The position numbers and the translations under genes are program-made. 10,744 nt of DNA from an uncultured Clostridia bacterium. GTDB taxonomy: Bacteria > Bacillota > Clostridia > Christensenellales > UBA1242. Under the pieces are notes generated by a model that saw nothing but the letters and a program-made list of their open reading frames with translations, had not been told where the DNA came from and searched no databases. The stretch is taken from the NCBI GenBank assembly GCA_947623795.1, contig CANQHS010000026.1:1-10744 (forward strand). Reading direction: 5' to 3'. This document shows positions 1 to 5,381 of the stretch, in pieces; position 1 is the first letter of the stretch, and each line of letters begins with the position of its first letter.

Positions 1-25
1 GGTGCAACTCCCCTCACCTCCACCA
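1..25 (+). ncRNA. ssrA: tmRNA, 3' end only (partial)
   Basis: The window opens inside the tRNA-like 3' end of a structured RNA. Two G of the T-stem are followed by a 7-base T-loop (3-9, TGCAACT), the 3' side of the T-stem (10-14), a 7-base acceptor strand (15-21, CACCTCC), discriminator A22 and an encoded CCA (23-25). These lengths match a tRNA-like domain exactly. An acceptor ending CCTCC with discriminator A and CCA is typical of tmRNA, which is charged with alanine, enters stalled ribosomes with SmpB and tags the unfinished protein. Linkage to smpB and rnr on the other strand supports this. The T-loop has G where tRNAs have U55. A tRNA gene cannot be excluded, because the body of the RNA and any tag-peptide frame lie outside the window. 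Confidence 0.62.
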
Positions 26-30
26 AAAGG

Positions 31-53
31 AAAAGTGTTGTGGCTGCTTTTTT
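31..53 (+). terminator. possible weak terminator after ssrA
   Basis: AAAAG (31-35) can pair with CTTTT (47-51), and six T follow at 48-53. The stem is short and its loop is 11 bases, so this rests mostly on the T-run and on its place six bases after the CCA end. Confidence 0.3.
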
Positions 54-78
54 ATTATAATTTGTAGGCTTTAACATT

Positions 79-106
79 TTGATTTATTGGGCGAGTGTGC
101 TATAAT
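79..106 (+). promoter_or_regulatory. sigma-A-type promoter of the bile salt hydrolase gene
   Basis: A -35 box TTGATT (79-84), a 16-base spacer and a perfect -10 box TATAAT (101-106) preceded by TGC, an extended -10. The start of transcription would fall near 112-114, directly at the GGAGG ribosome site (113-117). The leader would therefore be only about 10 bases, and any translation start upstream of about 112 is ruled out. Confidence 0.75.
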
Positions 107-122
107 GTTTTTGGAGGAAATT

Positions 123-1094
123 ATGTGCACTGCAGTTAGTTTTTTATCTAATAAGCATTATTTTGGCAGAAATTTGGATTATGAATTTTCATACAACGAA
201 ACGGTCACCATCACCCCGCGCAACTACCCTTTTGAATTTAGGTGCATGGGGAAAAACAACAAGCACTACGCAATGATAGGCATGGCGTTTGTGCAGAACA
301 ACTATCCGTTATATTATGACGCAACAAACGAAAAGGGGCTTAGCATTGCCGGCTTAAATTTCCCGAGCAACGCGGTTTATCCGAAAAAAGATAAATCAAA
401 AAACAATGTTGCGCCTTTTGAATTTATCCCTTATGTTTTGTGCAGTTGCAAAACGGTTGCAGAAGCGAGAAAATTGCTAAATAATTTGAATATTTATGAT
501 GAAAATTTTTCCACCTCTCTACCTCACTCACCGCTACATTGGATGATTAGCGACAAAAAGGAAAGCATTGTTGTTGAGCCTTTGCAAACAGGACTAAAAA
601 TTTATGACAATCCGGTTGGTGTTTTAACAAACAACCCAACGTTCGATTTCCACATAACAAATTTGGCGAACTATATTAATGTTTCACGTGAAGAGCCATT
701 AAATAGATTTTCCAAAAATTATAATCCATCCGCTTATAGTCGCGGCATGGGCGGGCTTGGTTTGCCAGGGGATTTATCTTCTGCTTCGAGATTTGTTAAG
801 GCAAGTTTTACAAAATTAAATTCACTGTCTGGCAGCAACGAAATTGAAAATGTTAATCAATTTTTCCACATATTAAGGTCGGTTGAGCAACAAAAAGGCT
901 GCTGCAGAGTTGAAAAGGGTTTTGAATACACAATCTATTCGTCTTGTTGCAACACGGACACGGGCATTTATTACTACACCACCTATAACAACAGCCAAAT
1001 TATTGGCGTGGATATGAATAAAGAAAAATTAGCGGACACAACCTTAAAATCTTATCCGCTTATGAAACAAGAAAATTTCCATATTCAAAATTAA
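123..1094 (+). CDS. bsh: choloylglycine (bile salt) hydrolase, Ntn-hydrolase C59 family
   Basis: Predicted to cleave the amide bond of glycine- or taurine-conjugated bile salts; related enzymes cleave penicillin V. The start is ATG 123, with GGAGG at 113-117. It gives a 323-residue protein beginning Met-Cys-Thr, so that removal of Met exposes the catalytic Cys2. An in-frame TTG at 87 lies upstream of the predicted transcription start. Family residues visible by comparison with the Clostridium perfringens enzyme: Cys2, Arg16 and Asp19 (GRNLDYE), Asn79 (AGLNFP), Asn170 (VLTNNPTFD) and Arg223 (SSASRFV). Asn79 is the state usual in bile salt hydrolases, where penicillin acylases often have Tyr. 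The loop before GLPGD reads Ser206-Arg207-Gly208. Length is normal and there is no signal peptide, so the enzyme is cytoplasmic. It heads a two-gene unit with the flavoprotein 30 bases downstream. The family is clear; substrate choice is inferred. Confidence 0.93.
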   Translation: MCTAVSFLSNKHYFGRNLDYEFSYNETVTITPRNYPFEFRCMGKNNKHYAMIGMAFVQNNYPLYYDATNEKGLSIAGLNFPSNAVYPKKDKSKNNVAPFEFIPYVLCSCKTVAEARKLLNNLNIYDENFSTSLPHSPLHWMISDKKESIVVEPLQTGLKIYDNPVGVLTNNPTFDFHITNLANYINVSREEPLNRFSKNYNPSAYSRGMGGLGLPGDLSSASRFVKASFTKLNSLSGSNEIENVNQFFHILRSVEQQKGCCRVEKGFEYTIYSSCCNTDTGIYYYTTYNNSQIIGVDMNKEKLADTTLKSYPLMKQENFHIQN

Positions 1095-1124
1095 TTTTGT
1101 TAATCTGCATTTTTAGGAGTACAA

Positions 1125-1700
1125 ATGAAAGCATTAATAATTTTTGGAAGCCCGCGAAAGAATGGCGACACCGCAAATCTAGTTAAAACATTTTTAGATA
1201 ACTTTGATGGCGAAGTGGATTTTGTTTATGCTTTCAAAAATGCGGACAATGGCGGAATTTCTCCTTGCATAAATTGCATTGCGTGCAAAAAATCTGATTG
1301 CATTATTAAAGATGATTTTTCAAAAATTTTAAAAGATGATTATGATATCCTGCTAATTGCAAGTCCTATTTATATGTCCAACTTGCCCGGTCCAATGTTA
1401 AATGTAATTTCACGATTTAATTATTTTTTTCACAGTGGCAAAAAATTGGCAAGGCAAAAAACGGGCGTGCTAATTTTGGCTGGCGGCGGGCATGGTGCAA
1501 AACGAATTCAAGGAAATTCTAATGAAGATTTAGCAATTCGACAAGCAAGTTTTATTTTTGCAAAGACCAATTCAACGCTTAATGAAGAGAACATCGTTTT
1601 GTCGCTTAACACAGACAAACTCCCCGCAAAAGATGATTTTGTCGCTCAAGAAAAAGTTAAACAGATTGCACAAAAATTAAACAATTCATATGGCATTTAA
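1125..1700 (+). CDS. flavodoxin-fold NAD(P)H-dependent FMN reductase / iron-sulfur flavoprotein-like
   Basis: A 191-residue cytoplasmic protein with an N-terminal flavodoxin-like fold. Strand one and the FMN phosphate loop are seen as LIIFGSPRKNGDT (about residues 4-16), and the second flavin loop as ASPIYMSNLPGPM (79-91). Between them Cys48, Cys51, Cys54 and Cys59 form CX2CX2CX4C, followed by IKDDF. This spacing fits the compact 4Fe-4S motif of archaeal/clostridial iron-sulfur flavoproteins, though many flavodoxin-family reductases carry similar cysteines without a proven cluster. AGGGHGAKRI at 119-128 is the usual third loop. The ribosome site AGGAG (1115-1119) lies five bases before the ATG. 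The gene probably shares the bsh transcript; no promoter is visible in the 30-base gap. The electron donor, the acceptor and any link to bile acid metabolism are unknown. Confidence 0.82.
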   Translation: MKALIIFGSPRKNGDTANLVKTFLDNFDGEVDFVYAFKNADNGGISPCINCIACKKSDCIIKDDFSKILKDDYDILLIASPIYMSNLPGPMLNVISRFNYFFHSGKKLARQKTGVLILAGGGHGAKRIQGNSNEDLAIRQASFIFAKTNSTLNEENIVLSLNTDKLPAKDDFVAQEKVKQIAQKLNNSYGI

Positions 1701-1724
1701 TATTGTTTAAAATGTTGCGAAATA

Positions 1725-1754
1725 ATTAAAAAACTCGCTCAAAATGAGTGAGTT
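1725..1754 (-). terminator. intrinsic terminator of smpB (minus strand)
   Basis: The arms AACTCGCTCA (1732-1741) and TGAGTGAGTT (1745-1754) form a 10-bp stem with one G-T pair and a three-base loop. Read on the minus strand the stem ends in a run of six T (1733 down to 1728), followed by AATTATT. Read on the plus strand it is followed by AACATT, so it would stop the bsh unit only weakly. It lies 95 bases after the smpB stop codon, beyond the duplicated smpB tail. Confidence 0.75.
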
Positions 1755-1816
1755 AACATTAAACTATTTTATCTTTCTATCTAATTCGCGTTTTTTGATA
1801 CTCTCTTTTTGAGCGA
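1735..1816. repeat. 10-bp inverted repeat flanking the duplicated smpB tail
   Basis: TCGCTCAAAA (1735-1744) and its exact reverse complement TTTTGAGCGA (1807-1816) bracket the extra smpB tail. The match continues inward imperfectly, with GAG conserved on both sides. The left arm is also one side of the terminator stem, and the right arm overlaps the hairpin at 1813-1835. In RNA these pairings would exclude one another. This could be coincidence, a folded 3' end, or the ends of a small inserted piece. Confidence 0.6.
1764..1805 (-). pseudogene. extra copy of the 3' end of smpB (13 codons plus stop)
   Basis: Read on the minus strand this encodes ESIKKRELDRKIK and TAG. The intact smpB, 85 bases upstream in transcription, ends ETIKRRELDRKIK and TAG. 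Eleven of 13 residues are identical and the other two are conservative (S/T, K/R). The last 18 bases match exactly (1764-1781 and 1849-1866). Before that, four residues are kept with different codons: Glu GAG/GAA, Ile ATC/ATT, Arg CGC/AGA, Leu TTA/TTG. This pattern suggests the tail of a diverged smpB allele rather than a fresh local copy. It is offset by one base from the smpB frame and has no start codon or ribosome site of its own, so it should not be translated. Confidence 0.8.
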
Positions 1817-1835
1817 CAAATTGAGAATTTGTCGC
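1813..1835. repeat. perfect 10-bp hairpin downstream of smpB
   Basis: GCGACAAATT (1813-1822) and AATTTGTCGC (1826-1835) form a perfect stem around a three-base loop, starting 14 bases after the smpB stop in the transcript. No T-run follows on either strand, so it is not a classical terminator. It could protect the mRNA 3' end or be part of an inserted sequence. Confidence 0.6.
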
Positions 1836-1848
1836 AACGAACGCTCGG

Positions 1849-2289
1849 CTATTTTATCTTTCTATCCAATTCTCTGCGTTTAATAGTTTCGCGTTTATCA
1901 TAAAGTTTTTTGCCGCGAGCGACAGCGATTTCAACTTTAAGGTTGCTGCCGCTAAAATACGCTTTTGTTGGAACGAGTGTTAGGTGTTCAGTTTCAATTT
2001 TTTTGCGAATTTTTTCTATTTCGTCCGCATGCAAAAGGAGTTTTCTATCTCGTCTTGTTTTATCTTCCCCGCGGGTGGCGTTAAAAGAATTTTCATATTC
2101 CTTAATGTAACTATTTCTTAAAAAGCACTCGCCTTTTTTGATGTATCCATAACAATCGACAATTGAAAAATGGCCGGCACGAACAGATTTTATTTCATCG
2201 CCGGTTAACACAATTCCCGCTTCGTAGCAATCCAAGAGTTCATATTCGAACCTTGCGCGTTTGTTTTCCGCCACCAATTTGTTTTGCAT
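1849..2289 (-). CDS. smpB: SsrA-binding protein SmpB
   Basis: SmpB binds the tRNA-like domain of tmRNA and places it in the empty A site of stalled ribosomes for trans-translation. The 146-residue length is normal. Family signatures: the N-terminal NKRARFEYELLDCYEAGIVL block, TGDEIKSVRAGH, the RRDRKLLLHADEI segment (residues about 79-91), and the basic tail starting VARGKKLYDKRE, which is the part that folds into the mRNA channel. No Shine-Dalgarno sequence precedes ATG 2289. Instead an extended -10 box lies six bases upstream, so the message may be leaderless. It is the last gene of the minus-strand cluster and follows rnr by 72 bases. An extra diverged copy of its 3' end lies just downstream. 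ssrA is nearby on the opposite strand. The family assignment is secure. Confidence 0.96.
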   Translation of the reverse strand: MQNKLVAENKRARFEYELLDCYEAGIVLTGDEIKSVRAGHFSIVDCYGYIKKGECFLRNSYIKEYENSFNATRGEDKTRRDRKLLLHADEIEKIRKKIETEHLTLVPTKAYFSGSNLKVEIAVARGKKLYDKRETIKRRELDRKIK

Positions 2290-2295
2290 ATAATT

Positions 2296-2304
2296 AATAT
2301 AACA
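2296..2304 (-). promoter_or_regulatory. extended -10 element of smpB
   Basis: On the minus strand TGT (2304-2302) is followed by TATATT (2301-2296), which fits an extended -10. Six bases separate it from the smpB ATG, so transcription would begin at or next to the start codon. No good -35 is seen in the A/T-only sequence upstream, and such boxes arise easily by chance there. Confidence 0.4.
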
Positions 2305-2343
2305 TAAAATTTTTAATTTTTAAATAGTTTTCTATAAATTTTA

Positions 2344-2371
2344 TAAAAAAAGAAAATAAAATTATTTTCTT
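2344..2371 (-). terminator. AT-only terminator-like hairpin at the end of rnr
   Basis: AGAAAATAA and TTATTTTCT form a 9-bp stem with a two-base gap at 2351-2370, spanning the rnr stop codon. On the minus strand a run of six T (2350-2345) follows. The stem has only two G-C pairs, so termination would be weak and may allow read-through into smpB. Confidence 0.3.
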
Positions 2372-4641
2372 TTTCGTTTTTTTGTTTTGTAATATTCTTT
2401 TGCTGAGTTTTTGCCTTTTTTGCTTGAATTTTTTAGTTTTTTGCTGTTTTTTGATAGTATATTTTTATTTTTTAATGAATTTTTACTATTCTCTTTGTTG
2501 TTCCAAGCAGTTTTGTTCGCCTTATTTTTATTGATCACAAAATTTTTAAGCGGCTTTTCAACTCCCGCCAAATCGAAATCTATTTGCCTAAGCATTGTGT
2601 TGACATTGGCAACCACAACCCGCATGCTGTCGCCAATTGTGTAGTGATGAGATTGCCCATAAATGGACATTTTTGCATCGTCATAAATATATTCGTCCAT
2701 TGGCAAATCGTCCGTTTTAATCATGCCCTCTATTCCGTTTTCAAGTTCAACGAAAACGCCAAATTCTTGCACATTTGAAATGATTCCGTCAAATTCCTCG
2801 CCCAAAAACTTTTGCATATAAACGGCTTTTTTATAGTCGTCCACTTCGCGTTCGGCTTCGTCTGCCGTTTTCTCCGTGTCGCTTGCTTGAATGCTTGCCC
2901 TATCCACAATGTCGGCAAAGTGCACTTTAACTTCCTCTTTTGGAGTGCCGGCAAGCACGCTTTTTATTATGCGGTGAATGAGCAAATCTGGATAGCGTCT
3001 AATAGGGCTTGTGAAATGGCAATAATGCGAAAGCGCTAAGCCAAAATGACCCAAGCAAGTTGGTGCGTATCTTGCTTTCATCATGGTGCGTAAAATGAGA
3101 TAGGTTAAAATCTTTTCTTTTGGAGTGCCAGCAATTTTATCCACAATTTGCTGATAGGATGCGGGCTGGTCGCCATTTAATTTCAATTGATTGGCGACAC
3201 CAAGCGCGGTTAAAAGTTCGCTAAGTTTAGCAACTTTTTCGCTATCTGGTTTTTCGTGCACACGATAAACAAAAGGCAAATCCCCTGCCCAACGAGCCAC
3301 TATTTCGTTGGCTTTAACCATGAAACTTTCAATGAGTTCGTGGGCCTCGTCCTGCACGCGATTTTCAATCGAAACAATCTCGCCCGCACTATTTTCCAAA
3401 ATGAAAGGCTCGGGCAGATTAAAGCGAATTTCGCCTTGTTTTAGCCTATCCGCTTTAAATTTTTTGGCAATTTCTCGCATGGTTAAAATGTCGCTATACA
3501 GATCGGCATATTTTTCAACAACAAGCGGGTCGCCCTCAAAAATTTTAGTTATTTCTGTGTAGGTCATGCGATGTTTGCTCTTTATTATGCTCTCGACAAT
3601 GGCGGAATTCGTTATGTTATATTTGCTGTCCATTTCCATTTTGACTGTAAGCGTTAGTCTATATTCATTTTCGTTTAGTGAGCATATTCCGTTTGATAGT
3701 TCCTTTGGAAGCATTGGAATAACATGATTAGGAAAATAGACGCTTGTGCCGCGAGCATAAGCTTCCTTATCCAACGCGCTATTCTCTTTTACATAATGCG
3801 AGACATCGGCAATGTGAACATACAAAACATAGCCATTTTCAATGCGTTTAAGCGAAATGGCATCATCAAAATCGCGAGCATCCTCACCATCGATTGTAAA
3901 TGTGTTATGTTCAGTATAGTCGGCACGCTTGTTTTTATATTTTGAATAATCCACGCTTTTTTCAATGTTTTTGGCCTCATTTAGTGTAGTTTTTTCGAAT
4001 TGGTCTTTAAGTTTAAACGAGCGGATAATTGAAAGTTGCTCGGCTTTCATAGTATTGGCTTGGCCTAACACCTCAACCACTTTGCCCGTGACAGTTTTTG
4101 TTTCAAGACTTGCCGCATTGATTTCAACATAAACTTTGTCGTTGTTGTGCGCTCCGCGAGCATCGTTTTTAAAAATGCGAATTTGGGGAAGTTTTACATC
4201 GTCTGGGAAAACGACATTTTTGTTTTTCCCCTCAACATAAGTGCCAACAACGTGCGTGGTGTTGCGGCTTATAACTTTTATTATTTTCCCCTCTATGTCC
4301 ACTTCGGTTTTGAAATTTGTAATTTCAACGAGGACATCATCGCCATCAAACGCTCCATTTATTGCATAGGCAGGGATAAAGATGTCGGGCCTATCTTTAA
4401 CGCTTGCAAAGCCAAAGCCCTTTTTGTTTAGCGTAAGCTTGGCTTTGATGTAGCCACGATCGCGCGAAATAGAAATTCTGCCACGCTCATCAACAAAGAG
4501 TGTGCCATCTAAAATCAAATTATTAACATTGTTCCTAACTTCTTGTATACTTGAGCCGGTCAACTTTTTGAGTTCTCTTGTTAGCGTTTCGAAGTTAAGA
4601 TACATGAGTTTTTCATCTCGAATTAAACTAACAATGTCCAT
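2362..4641 (-). CDS. rnr: ribonuclease R (RNB-family 3'-5' exoribonuclease)
   Basis: A processive exonuclease that degrades structured RNA and, in trans-translation, the faulty mRNA on rescued ribosomes. With ATG 4641 the protein has 759 residues. Order: helical N-terminal domain (1-55), cold-shock/OB domains (about 60-195, with GFGFASVKD and DIFIPA), RNB catalytic domain (about 245-570), S1 domain (about 611-695), and a lysine-rich tail from about 695. The catalytic motif DGEDARDFDDA carries Asp251, Asp257, Asp259 and Asp260, with the same spacing as E. coli RNase R. HFTSPIRRYPDLLIHR near 542-557 is the second family motif. The tail is about 65 residues with 22 Lys and 13 Asn. An upstream in-frame TTG (4680) is less likely: it overlaps the predicted -35 region and has no ribosome site. 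ATG 4641 also lacks one and lies seven bases after a -10 box. smpB follows directly. Confidence 0.95.
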   Translation of the reverse strand: MDIVSLIRDEKLMYLNFETLTRELKKLTGSSIQEVRNNVNNLILDGTLFVDERGRISISRDRGYIKAKLTLNKKGFGFASVKDRPDIFIPAYAINGAFDGDDVLVEITNFKTEVDIEGKIIKVISRNTTHVVGTYVEGKNKNVVFPDDVKLPQIRIFKNDARGAHNNDKVYVEINAASLETKTVTGKVVEVLGQANTMKAEQLSIIRSFKLKDQFEKTTLNEAKNIEKSVDYSKYKNKRADYTEHNTFTIDGEDARDFDDAISLKRIENGYVLYVHIADVSHYVKENSALDKEAYARGTSVYFPNHVIPMLPKELSNGICSLNENEYRLTLTVKMEMDSKYNITNSAIVESIIKSKHRMTYTEITKIFEGDPLVVEKYADLYSDILTMREIAKKFKADRLKQGEIRFNLPEPFILENSAGEIVSIENRVQDEAHELIESFMVKANEIVARWAGDLPFVYRVHEKPDSEKVAKLSELLTALGVANQLKLNGDQPASYQQIVDKIAGTPKEKILTYLILRTMMKARYAPTCLGHFGLALSHYCHFTSPIRRYPDLLIHRIIKSVLAGTPKEEVKVHFADIVDRASIQASDTEKTADEAEREVDDYKKAVYMQKFLGEEFDGIISNVQEFGVFVELENGIEGMIKTDDLPMDEYIYDDAKMSIYGQSHHYTIGDSMRVVVANVNTMLRQIDFDLAGVEKPLKNFVINKNKANKTAWNNKENSKNSLKNKNILSKNSKKLKNSSKKGKNSAKEYYKTKKRKRK

Positions 4642-4648
4642 ATAAAAT

Positions 4649-4677
4649 ATTTTATCAAATTTTTTTAGAATAGTAAA
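4649..4677 (-). promoter_or_regulatory. candidate promoter of rnr
   Basis: TTTACT (4677-4672), a 17-base spacer and TAAAAT (4654-4649) on the minus strand. Transcription would start near 4642, immediately before ATG 4641, giving an essentially leaderless mRNA. The -35 match is modest. Confidence 0.45.
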
Positions 4678-4689
4678 CAATTTTTAGGC

Positions 4690-4714
4690 AAGAAAAAAGT
4701 GCCGCGCAGCACTT
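4690..4714 (-). terminator. intrinsic terminator after secG
   Basis: On the minus strand AAGTGC (4714-4709) and GCACTT (4702-4697) form a 6-bp stem with a GC-rich six-base loop, followed by a T-run and CTT. It starts four bases after the secG stop codon and separates the glycolysis/secG transcripts from rnr. Confidence 0.8.
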
Positions 4715-4718
4715 AAAT

Positions 4719-5030
4719 TTAAGACATAGCAACCCAGGTTGGCACTTTTAGTAAAATGAAGTAAATTATGCAAAGCACAGCAATAACGCCAAGCACAATC
4801 CACACCAAGCGCGTGATTCTCCCTTCACGACTGCCCGACTTGTTTTGTGAATAATAGCTTTCCTTGTTGCCGGTTATGACATTTCCCGACTCGTCCGAGC
4901 CAGTTATTTGCATAAACACCAACACTACTAAAACTAGTGCTAAAATTGCCAAAAGCACAATACAAATGCGTTCCAAGATAGGGAAACTTGTTGAAATCCA
5001 TTGCGGAACTGTTGCTAAAAAAGTGGTCAT
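4719..5030 (-). CDS. secG: protein translocase subunit SecG
   Basis: A small inner subunit of the SecYEG channel that stimulates SecA-driven export. ATG 5030 has the ribosome site GGAGG four bases upstream (5039-5035). A longer frame from TTG 5060 is rejected because it overlaps the -10 box at 5060-5065. The 103-residue protein has a 20-residue N-terminal extension, a first membrane helix at about 21-41 (ending in VLVFMQ, the usual end of SecG helix one), a polar Gly/Ser-rich loop (42-70) and a second helix at about 73-95. This is the SecG layout, but the protein is longer than the usual 70-80 residues and the loop is not a close match to textbook sequences. Position between the glycolytic genes and rnr is the standard one for secG in Gram-positive bacteria and strengthens the call. 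Confidence 0.82.
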   Translation of the reverse strand: MTTFLATVPQWISTSFPILERICIVLLAILALVLVVLVFMQITGSDESGNVITGNKESYYSQNKSGSREGRITRLVWIVLGVIAVLCIIYFILLKVPTWVAMS

Positions 5031-5059
5031 AAATCCTCCAAATAAGTTTAACGAAATCA

Positions 5060-5088
5060 ATTATAGCATAAATTGTTGTTATTTACAA
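5060..5088 (-). promoter_or_regulatory. promoter of secG
   Basis: Minus strand TTGTAA (5088-5083), a 17-base spacer and a perfect TATAAT (5065-5060) preceded by TGC. Predicted transcription start is near 5053, giving a leader of about 22 bases that contains the GGAGG site. Confidence 0.7.
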
Positions 5089-5097
5089 CTAAATTTG

Positions 5098-5319
5098 TTA
5101 TTTTCTTATATAAGTTAAGAACACCAAAACAGCGATGAGCAGAATTGCCAACACCAACAAACTTAGCTTTTCAAATTTCTTTTGCGAGCCATCATAAATT
5201 TTGAAAAAATTGACAATCAAAATTAGGATGCTAGCAAACAGCAAAAGCCAAATGATGGTGAACCACAGGGCGTTCATTTCTTGTATGAAATTAACGAATT
5301 GATAATATAATGATTTCAT
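5098..5319 (-). CDS. small two-helix membrane protein of unknown function
   Basis: 73 residues. The product has a short amphipathic start, a first hydrophobic helix at about 18-39 (rich in Leu/Ile/Trp), a charged loop FKIYDGSQKKFEK (about 39-51), a second helix at about 52-70 and a basic end (YIRK). By the positive-inside rule the basic loop and C-terminus would favour the cytoplasm, but both cannot lie on the same side of two helices, so orientation is unclear. I do not recognise the family. The gene is real: ATG 5319 has AAGGA (5329-5325) at good spacing, and a near-consensus promoter lies directly upstream. It sits between gpmI and secG, where eno is often found in related clusters, and 67 bases before secG, which has its own promoter. 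Confidence 0.75.
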   Translation of the reverse strand: MKSLYYQFVNFIQEMNALWFTIIWLLLFASILILIVNFFKIYDGSQKKFEKLSLLVLAILLIAVLVFLTYIRK

Positions 5320-5337
5320 TTTTATCCTTATGTGAAT

Positions 5338-5366
5338 ATATTAGCATAAAAATTTTTTCTTGTCAA
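5338..5366 (-). promoter_or_regulatory. strong promoter of the 73-residue membrane protein gene
   Basis: Minus strand consensus TTGACA (5366-5361), an exact 17-base spacer, and TAATAT (5343-5338) preceded by TGC. It is the best promoter in the window. The predicted start, near 5331, falls right at the AAGGA ribosome site, giving a leader of about 11 bases, the same compact layout as bsh. Confidence 0.8.
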
Positions 5367-5381
5367 TATTATTTTCTTTTT

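Noticed and set aside
87..122. Longer N-terminus for the bile salt hydrolase from TTG 87
   Set aside because: It lies upstream of the predicted transcription start, has no ribosome site, and would bury the catalytic Cys that must be exposed after removal of Met at 123.
1764..1848. Programmed frameshift joining smpB to the extra tail
   Set aside because: The extra tail is offset by one base and reachable only by a shift at the smpB stop, but no slippery heptamer is evident and SmpB already has a complete normal tail.
4642..4680. RNase R start at TTG 4680
   Set aside because: No ribosome site; it lies at the -35 region, and the extra 13 residues are not typical of the family start.
5031..5060. 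SecG start at TTG 5060
   Set aside because: It overlaps a perfect TATAAT promoter box, while ATG 5030 has GGAGG directly upstream.
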